A stretch of 64,000 nucleotides of DNA, taken from NCBI GenBank assembly GCA_046330225.1, contig JAXLTD010000002.1:1-64000 (forward strand). Reading direction: 5' to 3'. Source of the DNA: CANJIV01 sp046330225 (GTDB taxonomy: Bacteria; Actinomycetota; Thermoleophilia; Solirubrobacterales; Solirubrobacteraceae). How positions within the stretch are numbered: position 1 is the stretch's first letter; each line of letters begins with the position of its first letter. This document shows positions 9,999 to 18,708 of this stretch, piece by piece. The notes under the pieces are model-generated. The model did not search any database, was not told the DNA's origin, and saw only the letters and a list, made by a program, of their open reading frames with translations. Made by a program: the position numbers and the translations under genes.

Positions 9999-10080
9999 AG
10001 CGGCGTCTATGATCGTCCAGCGGGGACGCGGGCGATCCCGCTGCACGAACGCACGACCGAGGATCATGGGGATCTGCTGA

Positions 10081-13014
10081 ATGGCTGAGACGCCGAACCG
10101 GCCCGACTCCGACCGCCGTTCCGACTCGACTGCCCCTCCGGCGGAGGTGGCCGCGCTCCGCGAGCGCGAGCCGGAGATCGAGCGGGTGGGAAGTGCGCTG
10201 TGGCTGGCGCGCAAGGGGGCAGGCCGGGCGGTGCTGATCCAGGGGCCGCCGGGCATCGGAAAGACCTCCCTCCTCGGGGTGGCCAGGCATCTGGCGGCGG
10301 CCGGCGGGTTTCACGTGCTCGAGGCCCGCCTCGACGCTCTGGGCGTGGACATTCCGAACGCCGTCCCCCGAGCCCTCTTCGCCGGGCTGCTCGATCGCCC
10401 GGAGTCGTCCGCCGAGCGGCTCGCGGGCGCGGCCCGTTTCGCGGAGCCGGTGCTGCGCGAGGAGGCGCCGCCGGCTGCCCCGGCCCGCGGACAGAAGACG
10501 AGCTACGTCGACATGCACGGGCTGTATTGGCTGCTCGTGAATCTGTCGAGCGAGCGTCCGGTGTGCCTGCTCATCGATGACGTGCACAGTGCGGACAGCC
10601 AGTCTCTCGAGTGGCTGCTATACGCGGTCCGGCGCCTCGAGTCGCTCCCGGTCGCCGTCGTGCTGACCGTGCGCTCGAACGACCGGCCGTCCTCGGTTGC
10701 GTTCGTCGAGCGTCTGCGGAGCAACGACCTCGTGACGGTCGTCCAGCCGCGCCCGCTCAGCGAGGCCGGCCTCGCGGACATGCTGCTCGACCATGTCGAT
10801 CCCGAGCTCGCCGCCGAGCTGGCCGCCGAGGCCCACCGGCTGAGCGGCGGCATCCCGCTCCTGGTCGACTCCCTCGTCAGCGAGATCGACACCCACGTTG
10901 CGAACGGAGGGGCCGTCACGGCAGAGGCGCTCGGGACGATGGTGTCGCCCCAGGTGAGCGAGTTCGCCGCGTCCCGCATCGAGAGCCTCTCTGCGCCCGC
11001 GGCCTCGGTCATCCGGGCGGTCGCGGTCCTCGGCAACCAGTGCACACTTCCGCGGCTCGCGTGGCTGTGCGGGATCGCCGCTGCCGACGCGGAGCCGCTC
11101 GGCGAGGACCTGCTGGCCAAGGGCCTGCTCGCCTCCATGGACCCTCCGCGGCTGGCGCACCCGCTGCTGCGCCAGGCCTTGCTCGAAGACCTGCCGCCCG
11201 ATGACGTGGCCAAGCTCCACGCTGCCGCGGCCCGGCTGCTGGCGAGGAGCGGCGGGCCGTCCTCGGCCGTCGGGGCCCACCTCCTGCGCACCGCCCCGTC
11301 CGGGGACGCGTGGGTGGCCGAGACGCTCGCCGCGACCGCGCGGTCGTCGCACGCCGAGGGGGCGAACGAGCTGGCCGCGCAGCTGCTCGAACGGGCGCTG
11401 GAGGAGCCGCCGAGCGCCGAGCTGCTGCCGGCGCTGCTGCTCGACCTGGGGACGGTGCGCTCGACACTCGGCGACCCGCGCGCCATCGGCGACCTCCAGC
11501 GCGCCGACGAGCTGGCCCGGGACGACCAGGGCCGGGCCCAGGTGGCGCTGGCGCTCAGCCGCACGCTCGAGATGAGCGGCCGGCCCGCCGAGGCGGCCGA
11601 GCACCTCGCGGCGGTCAGCCGGGCGATCGAGGCTTCCGAGCCGGATTGGGCGCGAGAGCTGGACGCGCAGGTCCTGTTCTCCGCCAGCCTGAACGCCGAC
11701 CTGCACGACGCCATGGCTGAGCGGCTGCTGTCCGCCCGAGCGATCACCGACGACGGGCCGTCACCTGCTGAGCGGCGGATCCTCTCCTTCGCCGCCCACG
11801 ATGTGGCCCTCGGTGCCGGCACGGCGCAGGAGGCCGTCGAGCTGGCGCATCGCGCGCTGGGCCACGGCGAGCTTCTCAGCCACGAGACCGCCGATTCCCT
11901 GACGTACTTCTGCGCGGCGTCGGCGCTCCTGCACGCCGGTGCGCTCGCCGACGGGTACCGCGCGTGCTCCGAGGCCATCACCGAGGCGCGGAGCCGCGGG
12001 TCGCACCGCGGGTACGCGATGGCGTCGACCTTCCGGGCGATGGCGAACATCGCGATGGGCCGCACGCGGGAGGCGGAGTCCGACGCGAACAACGCGCTGA
12101 GCTTCCGCGACCAGGACTTCGCCGTGCTCCAGCCGGTGGCGGCCGGCTATCTCATCGAGGCGCTCATGGAGCGAGGCGACCTCGACGGCGCCGCCGAGGC
12201 AGCCGCCGTCGTTGCCGACCTCGGGCCGCTCGAGGATCTGATCGTGGTGCAGCCGCTCCTGAGTGCCCGGGGGCGCCTGGCCTTGGCCCAGGGCCGGATC
12301 GAGGATGCCCGGACCCAGCTCACGCGGCTCCAGGAGATCCAGGCCCGCTGGCGGACCCGCAACGTGTGCTCGGCGCCCTGGCGAGGGGAGCTCGCGCAAA
12401 TCCTGGCGCCCGAGGTCCCGTCCGAAGCCGCGCGCCTCCTCGACGAGGCGTGCGAGATCGCGGAGGCCTTCGGAGACTCCCGCGGGGTCGCCCGCTCGCT
12501 GCGCTTCCGGCTCCAGGTCCTGGGCGGCGACGCCTCGGAGCTCGAAGCCGCGGTTCACGCGCTGCGGGACGGCGACGCCCGGCTCGAGCTGGCCTACAGC
12601 TTGCGCGAGCTGGGGCGGTCCGCCGCCCGCGACGGGCGCAAGAAGGACGCGAAGTCGTGGCTGCTCGAAGCGCTCGACGCGGCTCACCGCTGCGGCGCCG
12701 ACCGGCTCGAGGCCGAGGTTCGCGAGACGCTCGTGTCGATCGGAAGCCGGCCGCGCCGCGCCCTGCTCACCGGCGTCGAGGCGCTCACGGCCCGGGAGCT
12801 CAGCATTGCCGAGATGGTCGCCCAGGGCATGAGCAATCGCGAGATCGCCGAGGCTGCGTTCCTCACGGAGAACACCGTCGAGGTCCACCTGACCCGCGTG
12901 TACAAGAAGCTGGGGATCCAGGCGCGGTCGCTCGTCGCGCAGGCGCTGGCCGCGCCGGACTGGACGGCCGATCAGCGGCGCCTGGAGCTCGACTCCGCGA
13001 TGCCGCTGATCTAG
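10081..13014 (+). CDS. LAL-type LuxR family ATP-binding regulator 3
   Basis: This 977-aa member is the most divergent of the local trio. Walker A is GPPGIGKTSL near residues 58-67 and Walker B is CLLIDDVHSAD near 162-172. A long helical repeat domain follows, then a C-terminal LuxR helix-turn-helix (LTARELSIAEMVAQGMSNRE, then NTVEVHLTRVYKKL). The recognition region differs from its neighbours (GIQARSLVAQAL), so its DNA target may differ. ATG 10081 has a GGGGAT purine stretch 8 bases upstream. A secreted-protein gene follows 163 bases downstream on the same strand and is a candidate target. It could equally control unlinked genes. Confidence 0.9.
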   Translation: MAETPNRPDSDRRSDSTAPPAEVAALREREPEIERVGSALWLARKGAGRAVLIQGPPGIGKTSLLGVARHLAAAGGFHVLEARLDALGVDIPNAVPRALFAGLLDRPESSAERLAGAARFAEPVLREEAPPAAPARGQKTSYVDMHGLYWLLVNLSSERPVCLLIDDVHSADSQSLEWLLYAVRRLESLPVAVVLTVRSNDRPSSVAFVERLRSNDLVTVVQPRPLSEAGLADMLLDHVDPELAAELAAEAHRLSGGIPLLVDSLVSEIDTHVANGGAVTAEALGTMVSPQVSEFAASRIESLSAPAASVIRAVAVLGNQCTLPRLAWLCGIAAADAEPLGEDLLAKGLLASMDPPRLAHPLLRQALLEDLPPDDVAKLHAAAARLLARSGGPSSAVGAHLLRTAPSGDAWVAETLAATARSSHAEGANELAAQLLERALEEPPSAELLPALLLDLGTVRSTLGDPRAIGDLQRADELARDDQGRAQVALALSRTLEMSGRPAEAAEHLAAVSRAIEASEPDWARELDAQVLFSASLNADLHDAMAERLLSARAITDDGPSPAERRILSFAAHDVALGAGTAQEAVELAHRALGHGELLSHETADSLTYFCAASALLHAGALADGYRACSEAITEARSRGSHRGYAMASTFRAMANIAMGRTREAESDANNALSFRDQDFAVLQPVAAGYLIEALMERGDLDGAAEAAAVVADLGPLEDLIVVQPLLSARGRLALAQGRIEDARTQLTRLQEIQARWRTRNVCSAPWRGELAQILAPEVPSEAARLLDEACEIAEAFGDSRGVARSLRFRLQVLGGDASELEAAVHALRDGDARLELAYSLRELGRSAARDGRKKDAKSWLLEALDAAHRCGADRLEAEVRETLVSIGSRPRRALLTGVEALTARELSIAEMVAQGMSNREIAEAAFLTENTVEVHLTRVYKKLGIQARSLVAQALAAPDWTADQRRLELDSAMPLI

Positions 13015-13177
13015 GCCGCCGGGCGCCCTGGTTCGGGGGTTCTTGTCAGGCCGGGGGAGGACGCCGGCCGCGTCGCCGGCGGGCAGGCTGGCTTCCGAAG
13101 CGCTGGCGCCGGAACGGGACGGCCTCGTCCGGGTCCGCCGCCGTCAGCGATCGACCCCCGAGCTCGAGGAGACTGCA

Positions 13178-13822
13178 ATGACCACGCGAGTCGTCTTGGC
13201 GGCCGCCGCCGCTGCCGCCTTGGCCGCCGCGCCCGCCCCTGCCCTGGCCGCCCAGGTCCAGAATCCCGGCCCGGTCCGCTTCGCCGTGACCGGAGGGTCG
13301 CTGAAGCTCGCCGGCCAGAGCGTGAACCTCGCGAACAAGCGGTTCGTGCTGGCCGGAACGGTCACGCGCGCCGGCCGGATCCGCCTCCCGGCGGCCCGAG
13401 CGGTCCTGCCGCCGTTCGCCCTGACCGGGTCCTTCTCCGCCTACAAGGTCGCGCTGCACGCGGGCGCCGCGACCGGTGCCCTCCGTCCCGGGACCGGGGC
13501 GCTGTCGATCACCCTGCCGATCTGGGTCGGGCTGAGCGGGCCGGCCATCCCCGCCGGCTGCGCGGCCGGCAGCGCGGCCGCTCCGATCGTCCTCAAGCTC
13601 AGCGGGGGCGGGGTGGGACGGGCCACCGGGCGCGGCGCGGCGCGAGGCACGCCGGTGGCCCGCGTGTCCGTCTCGGACCGCCGCTTCGCGATCCCGTCCG
13701 TGGCCGGCTGCGGCGACCCGATGACCGGCGTGATCAACACGGCGCTCGGCCTTCCGAGCGCCGCCGGCACGAGCTCGATCACGCTGGTGATGAAGCTGGC
13801 CACGCCCCTGCGGATCGGCTGA
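13178..13822 (+). CDS. small secreted protein, family A (paralogue)
   Basis: This 214-aa exported protein has a clear signal peptide (VVLAAAAAAALAAAPAPALAA). ATG 13178 is chosen because GAGGAG lies about 6 bases upstream; an in-frame start at 13043 would bury the signal peptide. It repeats the motif order of the protein at 2580-3425: SLKLAGQSVNL, ATGALRPGTGALSITL, AGCAAGSAAAPIVLKL, and a second Cys near the end (AGCGDPMTG). Conserved Cys spacing suggests a disulphide-linked beta sandwich. It lacks the basic tail of its paralogue. The function is not recognised. Confidence 0.75.
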   Translation: MTTRVVLAAAAAAALAAAPAPALAAQVQNPGPVRFAVTGGSLKLAGQSVNLANKRFVLAGTVTRAGRIRLPAARAVLPPFALTGSFSAYKVALHAGAATGALRPGTGALSITLPIWVGLSGPAIPAGCAAGSAAAPIVLKLSGGGVGRATGRGAARGTPVARVSVSDRRFAIPSVAGCGDPMTGVINTALGLPSAAGTSSITLVMKLATPLRIG

Positions 13823-13870
13823 GCGAGGGCCGGGGCCGGTGATCGCCGAACTGCGCGCCGTCCGATTCCT

Positions 13871-13897
13871 GCTTGCCGGCCAGGCGGGCCGGCAAGC
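13871..13897 (+). terminator. hairpin downstream of secreted protein
   Basis: Perfect 11-base arms (GCTTGCCGGCC and its complement) flank a 5-base loop, 49 bases after the stop codon. No T-run follows, as is common in GC-rich actinobacteria, so it may terminate weakly or protect the 3' end. Confidence 0.5.
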
Positions 13898-14009
13898 GGC
13901 CGGCGCGGTGCGGGCCTGGCGCGCCGTGGCCGCCCGGCTCGCGCCCGGGGGCGGGCGGCGTGGCTGACCGCCGATCTCGCGATGCTGGGAGTCGGGCGGC
14001 GCCGCGGCG

Positions 14010-15377
14010 CTGACCCGGCGCGAGGCGCTCGCGGTCGGCGCCGGGGCCGCCGTCGCGGTCACCGCGGGCGGACGCCTCCCGCGGTGGACCCGCGCCGCGC
14101 AGGACCCTGGTCCCGGCCCGGGGTCGCGGCCGTTTCCGGACCGGCCCGAGGGTGCCGACGGCATCCCGCAGATTCGGCACGTCCTCGTGCTCATGATGGA
14201 GAACCACTCGTTCGACAACGTGCTGGGCATGCTCCCGCACCAGTCTGCGGCGAGGCGGCGCGTCGACGGGTTCCGCGTCGACGCCGCCGGCCGGCCGCGC
14301 GCCGCGACCACCGACCGGCGCGGCCGCCGGGTGCCCCTGCACCACACGACGCGCCCGTGCGACCCGCAGAACAACCCCAACAACAGCTGGGCCAACAACC
14401 ACGCCGCGTTCCACGGCGGGCGCAACGACCGGTTCGCCTGGTGCGGCCATGGCGCGATGGGCTACTGGGACCGCGGGGATCTTCCGTTCCTCTACTCGCT
14501 CGCCGCGACGTTCCCCGTCGGCAACCGCTACTTCCAGAGCTGCCTCGGGCCGACGTTCCCCAACCGGCGCTTCCTCTTCTGCGGGACGTCCGACGGGGTA
14601 GTGGAGACCGACCCCTCGACGTTCACGCGGCCCGCCCGCAACGGGACGATCTTCGACCGGCTCGACGCGCTCGGGATCGACTGGCGCGTGTACCACGAAG
14701 GCTCGCCGAGCCCGCTCATCGTCCCGGGGTTCGCGTCTCCGGCGCGAGCGCCCCGGCTGGTGCCGTTCCAGCGCTTCCTGACGGACGCGGCGCGGGGAGC
14801 GCTCCCCGGCTTCGCCGTGCTCGATCCCAACTACGACGTGGACTCGCAGGAGAACCCGCAGGACATCCGGCTCGGCGAGCGGTTCGTGGCGCGCGTGGTC
14901 ACGGCCGTGATGCGGTCGCCGGCGTGGCGCGACGTGGCGCTGTTCATCACCTACGACGAGGGCGGCGGGTACTACGACCACGTGCCGCCGCCGCCCGCGC
15001 CGGTGCCGGACTCGACGCCGCCGATCGACCGGCGCTTCGGCGGGTTCGACCGCTACGGGTTCCGGGTTCCCTGCGTCCTTGTGTCGCCGTGGGCTCGGCG
15101 GGGACACGTGTCCAGCCGGGTGCAGGACCACACGTCGATCCTGCGGTTCGTGGAGCACAAGTGGAACATCGGCGCGCTCACGAACCGCGACGCCCGCGCA
15201 GATCCGATGCTCGACTGGTTCGACTTCCGGCGAGCGTCGTTCGCGGCACCGCCGAAGCTCAGCGCGCCGGCCCGCCTCGTCGGCGGGACGAGGACATGCG
15301 CGCCGGGCCATGCGGCGGCATCGCGCGCCCCGGGCTGGCGGCAGCTCATCGCGCGCTACGGGCCTGCGGTGCCGTGA
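14010..15377 (+). CDS. secreted phosphoesterase (phospholipase C / acid phosphatase family), start uncertain
   Basis: The protein belongs to the alkaline-phosphatase-superfamily phosphoesterases (PF04185-like). The metal-site signature VLMMENHSFDN is near the N-terminus, YDEGGGYYDHV lies in the middle, and SRVQDHTSILRFVE near the end; these ligands are conserved in bacterial phospholipase C enzymes. In frame before the domain is a Tat-like leader, LTRREALAVGAGAAVAV, with twin arginines. No ATG, GTG or TTG occurs between the upstream stop (13965) and the leader; the only candidates are CTG 14010 or an internal ATG 14187, which would remove the leader. A nearby ATG at 13982 is in another frame, so an indel is possible. 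Likely exported; substrate unknown. Confidence 0.8.
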   Translation: MTRREALAVGAGAAVAVTAGGRLPRWTRAAQDPGPGPGSRPFPDRPEGADGIPQIRHVLVLMMENHSFDNVLGMLPHQSAARRRVDGFRVDAAGRPRAATTDRRGRRVPLHHTTRPCDPQNNPNNSWANNHAAFHGGRNDRFAWCGHGAMGYWDRGDLPFLYSLAATFPVGNRYFQSCLGPTFPNRRFLFCGTSDGVVETDPSTFTRPARNGTIFDRLDALGIDWRVYHEGSPSPLIVPGFASPARAPRLVPFQRFLTDAARGALPGFAVLDPNYDVDSQENPQDIRLGERFVARVVTAVMRSPAWRDVALFITYDEGGGYYDHVPPPPAPVPDSTPPIDRRFGGFDRYGFRVPCVLVSPWARRGHVSSRVQDHTSILRFVEHKWNIGALTNRDARADPMLDWFDFRRASFAAPPKLSAPARLVGGTRTCAPGHAAASRAPGWRQLIARYGPAVP

Positions 15378-15678
15378 TGCCCCGCGCCGGCCTGCCGGGA
15401 GGGTGCGGGGGCGGCAGGGGGCACGCGGCCGAGCGGCCGGCGGCATCGGCCGAGGCCGCCGCCGGCTTCCCGGCTGCCTCGGCGTGGGTGAGACGCCGGC
15501 GCGGCGGGGCGGGCGCTGCCGCCGTTCCGCACGCGACCTGAAGCCAGGCCGGGCCCGCCGGCCCGAGCGAGCATTGCCGGATAGGCAGGCGGCCCGAATC
15601 GGTCCCCGACTCTTTGCGCTCCGCTCTGGGCCGGAGCGCCGCCAGCCGCGAGAGTGCACCAATGCTCTGCAAGGCCGA
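15378..15678. other. intergenic region, no gene seen
   Basis: About 300 bases separate the phosphoesterase from the small winged-helix gene. I see no coding signal on either strand. The only structure noted is a short inverted repeat near 15551-15566 (CGGGCC, 4-base loop, GGCCCG). Confidence 0.4.
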
Positions 15679-15963
15679 ATGGGCGATCTGGTGCCAGCGC
15701 CGCTGGGCCTGCGGCTGATGCCCGCGCCTAGGCAGCGCGCGGCGCTCCGCTTCGTCGACGAGCGGGGAACGACGACCGCGACTGAGGTGGCCGCCCGCTT
15801 TCAGGTCCAGCCAGGGACGGCAAGCCTGTGGCTGCGCCGCCTCCGCCGCGACGGCCTCGTGTCGAGCCGCCTTCTGACCGGGGGCAGCCTCGGGCACGCC
15901 ATCACGGACCGCGGCCGCGCCGAGCTGGGCCGATGGCGAGACGGACGGGATGTCGCTGCTTGA
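15679..15963 (+). CDS. small winged helix-turn-helix protein
   Basis: This roughly 94-aa protein is almost entirely a MarR-like winged helix: AALRFVDERGTTTATEVAAR, then a recognition helix QPGTASLWLRRLRRDGLV and a wing ending in HAITDRGRAELGRW. It is probably a DNA-binding regulator. Two starts are possible, ATG 15679 and ATG 15718; the second begins right at the domain. Its last 14 bases overlap the next gene, a membrane protein, so the two are likely co-translated and the regulator may act on that pair. No effector domain is present. Confidence 0.6.
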   Translation: MGDLVPAPLGLRLMPAPRQRAALRFVDERGTTTATEVAARFQVQPGTASLWLRRLRRDGLVSSRLLTGGSLGHAITDRGRAELGRWRDGRDVAA

Positions 15964-16360
15964 CGTGCATCTCGCCGTGGCCTGCGCGTGGGCGGGACTC
16001 GTGGCTGCCGAGTTCGCGCTCGAGCTGATCCTCGCCGCCAGCGACGCCGCCCGCCTTCACTTCGTGCTCGATGTCGCGTTCGAGGCGCCGCTCCTGCTCG
16101 CGATCGCGGTCACCGGCGCGCTGCTGCTCGGTCGATCCGAGACGATTCCCCTCTGGCTCGTCGTGAAGCTGGTCGCGGGGCTCGTCGCCCTGCTGTCGGC
16201 TGCCACGTGCATCGTGCTCGTGGTTCGCCGCCGTCGCGCGCTCGCCCAAGGGCTCGATGTGGATCGTTTTGCCCCGCCGATCCGCGCCACGGGACTCGCG
16301 GCCCCCTGCGGGATCGTTGCCGCCTGGCTCGGACTGGCGCACGCGGCCTCATTCGCATGA
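15950..16360 (+). CDS. small integral membrane protein
   Basis: This 136-aa protein has about four hydrophobic segments, near residues 7-30, 40-62, 70-93 and 112-134. A basic cytoplasmic loop (VRRRRALAQG) separates the last two, suggesting a four-helix topology. ATG 15950 overlaps the end of the winged-helix gene, implying translational coupling. No family was recognised. Possible roles include an accessory sensor for the regulator; that is inference from position only. Confidence 0.65.
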   Translation: MSLLDVHLAVACAWAGLVAAEFALELILAASDAARLHFVLDVAFEAPLLLAIAVTGALLLGRSETIPLWLVVKLVAGLVALLSAATCIVLVVRRRRALAQGLDVDRFAPPIRATGLAAPCGIVAAWLGLAHAASFA

Positions 16361-16442
16361 GGGCGGCCCGCGCGACCGATCCGCGGATGGACGCCCACCA
16401 CCGCAGTTGCCCCCGAACGGCTCGCTGGTCAGAGTCGACCCG

Positions 16443-16901
16443 GTGGATCGCCGCGCGACGGTCAGGACCTTCGTCCGGGCGCTGGGCCGGGGGGATGCAG
16501 AGGCGGCAGCGGCCGTCTGCACGGATGACGTGCGCCTCACCTCCCAGGGCTTCGAGCGTGCCTGGACCGGCGCCGCGGGCATTGCGGCGCTGCTCGACGC
16601 TGCCGCGGGGCGGTGGGACGAGCACCGGACGATTCCGAACCGCTTCGTGGACCTCCCCGACGGCCGGATTCTGATGCTCGCCTCGGTCTCCGGGCGCAGC
16701 GCCCGGTCGCACAGCGGCTACACGGTCGCCTGCCTCTACGCGTTCGCCGACGGGCGCCTGAGCGGGGCGGACGCCTACCACGACCAGGCTGCGGCCTTCG
16801 CGGCCGCGGGGCTGTCGACCGCGGACGTGAAGGGCCTCGGCGAGGCGGCAGGTCCGGCCGGGCTGCCGCGGGCTCAGCCCCTGTCTCAGAACCCCAGATG
16901 A
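16443..16901 (+). CDS. SnoaL-like / ketosteroid-isomerase-fold protein
   Basis: From GTG 16443 this is a 152-aa protein with the NTF2/SnoaL-like pattern: an N-terminal helix (ATVRTFVRALGRGDAEAAAA), VCTDDVRL, then beta strands with an internal YTVACLYAFADGRLSGADAYHD. Members bind small hydrophobic ligands or act as isomerases or hydrolases; nothing here fixes the substrate. The start is uncertain: the frame is open further upstream but has no good ribosome site, and GTG 16443 sits just before the first helix. Fold call moderate, function unassigned. Confidence 0.6.
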   Translation: MDRRATVRTFVRALGRGDAEAAAAVCTDDVRLTSQGFERAWTGAAGIAALLDAAAGRWDEHRTIPNRFVDLPDGRILMLASVSGRSARSHSGYTVACLYAFADGRLSGADAYHDQAAAFAAAGLSTADVKGLGEAAGPAGLPRAQPLSQNPR

Positions 16902-16943
16902 CCCACGGCCCGGCCGGCGCGCCCTGGGCTTCGAGGCAGGCGC

Positions 16944-18647
16944 TCAGGGCCGTGCGCACACCGGCAGGCGCACGAAGCGGGGCCGGTACAGGCGCGCGTC
17001 GGCGTACAGGTCGTCGATCGCGAAGCTGCTGACGTTGTAGGAGACGAGCAGCTCGCCGTTCTCGCAGAGCTCCGGGTGCGCGACGGCGTTGTAGGTGAAC
17101 ACGTGCGGATCGGCGAGCGGCTCGGGGGTCGCGTAGACGACCGCCGGCGTCCCCCACGGGCCCCACGGCGCTGCGGCGGTGGCGACCGTGATGAGACTGC
17201 CGAAGTTGATCTGCTGGTTGACGAGCAGGATGCGCCCCCCGGCCTTGATCACGCTGAACTGATTCGACACGCCCGCGGCGATGCGCGCCGAGTCGCCGGC
17301 GCTGGGCGACCACCCGGAGCCGTCGAAGTACTCCCACGGCCCGCGCACCGACCCGTTGGGCGCCCGCGCGAGGCGGAGATACTTCTGCTGGCCGAGGTCC
17401 TCGATCCCGTAGATGTAGGTGTGCCCGGCGCTCTCCAGAATGGCGGCGCCCCAGGAGATGTCCCGGCTGGCGGGGACCGGCGTCAGGCCTTGGAACGTGA
17501 GGTCGGGGAGATGGAAGCTGGCGATCTCGGTGCCGGTGTGGGCGAAGTCCCACGGGCCGGTGCCGGTCGCCTCGAAGCGCGACATGAACGCGCGGAGCTC
17601 GTTGCCCTCGACCGTCGCATCGGCAGGCCAGAACCAGCTGCCGAGGCTGGGGCTCGGCACGAAGGGCTGCGGCGAGGCGGCGCTGGTCCCGACGAAGCGC
17701 CGGCCCGCGGCGTCGGCGATCACCGCGGAGTTCCGGACCACGGGCGTGGCCGGGTCGCGGGTCCCGTCGGGCCTCACGCCGCCCACGAACGTGTCGCCGA
17801 ACAGCCACAGTGTGCGGCCGTCCGGCAGTGCGACCGAGTACGCGCCGTCGCCGCCGGCCCAGCCCGTGCCCGCCCCGGATGGCCAGCCGTCCCAGGACGC
17901 GTCGGGCCGGCAGGTGCCCAGGCGGACCTCCGAGCACGAATCGAGGCCGCCGGATGGCGGGACGAACGCCGGCCCGCCGTCATCGCGCGGGACCGGCGTG
18001 GCTGGCGCGCGAGCCGGTCCGGATCCGCCCGACGGCGGCGACGGAGTGCTGGCGCCCTGGGGCGGTGACGCGGCGACCCGGCGCCCCCAGACGCCTGGCG
18101 GCAGTGCGATCGAGCGCACGAGCACCGGACCGACGGTCCGGCCGGCGATGCGCAGTCCGAACCGGACCCGGGCGCCGGACACGCGCGTGCTCGTGACGGT
18201 GCCGTGGCCGGCCGCCGCCGGGATCCGGAAGCCGGCGAACCTGACGTAGCGCAGGCGCGAGCCGTCCGCGAACAGCAGGGCAAGCTGGGGGCGGCGGCCC
18301 GGGGTGCCGGCGAGAGTCAGCCGTCCGCCGATCGGAAGGGGACCGGACCGAACCCACCGGCCCCGCCCGGCGCCGGTGCGCGTTCGGTCGGGGCGGACCC
18401 CGCGGCCGGCGACCGTCAGGCGTCCCGGCCGGCGGCTCCGGGGCTCGCAGTAGGCCGCCACCGCAGCGCCATTCAGCGCCTGGGTGCAGGCCGGAAGGAG
18501 CCCCGGGTCGGTCGTGCGGAGCGCGGCGACGCTGGCCCCCGGCGCGGCGGCGAGCGAGGCAGCAAGCGCCGCGGCGGCGCCAAGTGCCCGGAGCAGCGGC
18601 CAGCCCGGCGGACCGCCGACGCCCCGCGGCTGACGTGTGACCGGCAT
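16944..18647 (-). CDS. secreted DUF4185/DUF5005-like beta-propeller protein
   Basis: This 567-aa protein has an N-terminal signal peptide (ALGAAAALAASLAAAPGASVAAL), then a beta-rich region to about residue 195, a Pro/Ser/Gly linker, and from about 230 a domain of the DUF4185/DUF5005 glycosidase-like propeller type. Supporting features include DGRTLWLFGDTFVGG, a metal-ligand-like VRNSAVIADA, SWFWPADATVEGNELRAFMS, and late blades with WEYFDGSGWSP and HPELCENGELLVSYN. Related proteins are extracellular and suspected to bind or cleave glycans, but activity is rarely shown. It stands alone, convergent with the SnoaL-like gene. Export is confident; the family is recognised by pattern only. Confidence 0.65.
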   Translation of the reverse strand: MPVTRQPRGVGGPPGWPLLRALGAAAALAASLAAAPGASVAALRTTDPGLLPACTQALNGAAVAAYCEPRSRRPGRLTVAGRGVRPDRTRTGAGRGRWVRSGPLPIGGRLTLAGTPGRRPQLALLFADGSRLRYVRFAGFRIPAAAGHGTVTSTRVSGARVRFGLRIAGRTVGPVLVRSIALPPGVWGRRVAASPPQGASTPSPPSGGSGPARAPATPVPRDDGGPAFVPPSGGLDSCSEVRLGTCRPDASWDGWPSGAGTGWAGGDGAYSVALPDGRTLWLFGDTFVGGVRPDGTRDPATPVVRNSAVIADAAGRRFVGTSAASPQPFVPSPSLGSWFWPADATVEGNELRAFMSRFEATGTGPWDFAHTGTEIASFHLPDLTFQGLTPVPASRDISWGAAILESAGHTYIYGIEDLGQQKYLRLARAPNGSVRGPWEYFDGSGWSPSAGDSARIAAGVSNQFSVIKAGGRILLVNQQINFGSLITVATAAAPWGPWGTPAVVYATPEPLADPHVFTYNAVAHPELCENGELLVSYNVSSFAIDDLYADARLYRPRFVRLPVCARP

Positions 18648-18708
18648 GCGAGCACCATAGGCAACGACCGGGAGGCCGGCGCCGGCCCCTCCGCGCCCTG
18701 CGACGGTG

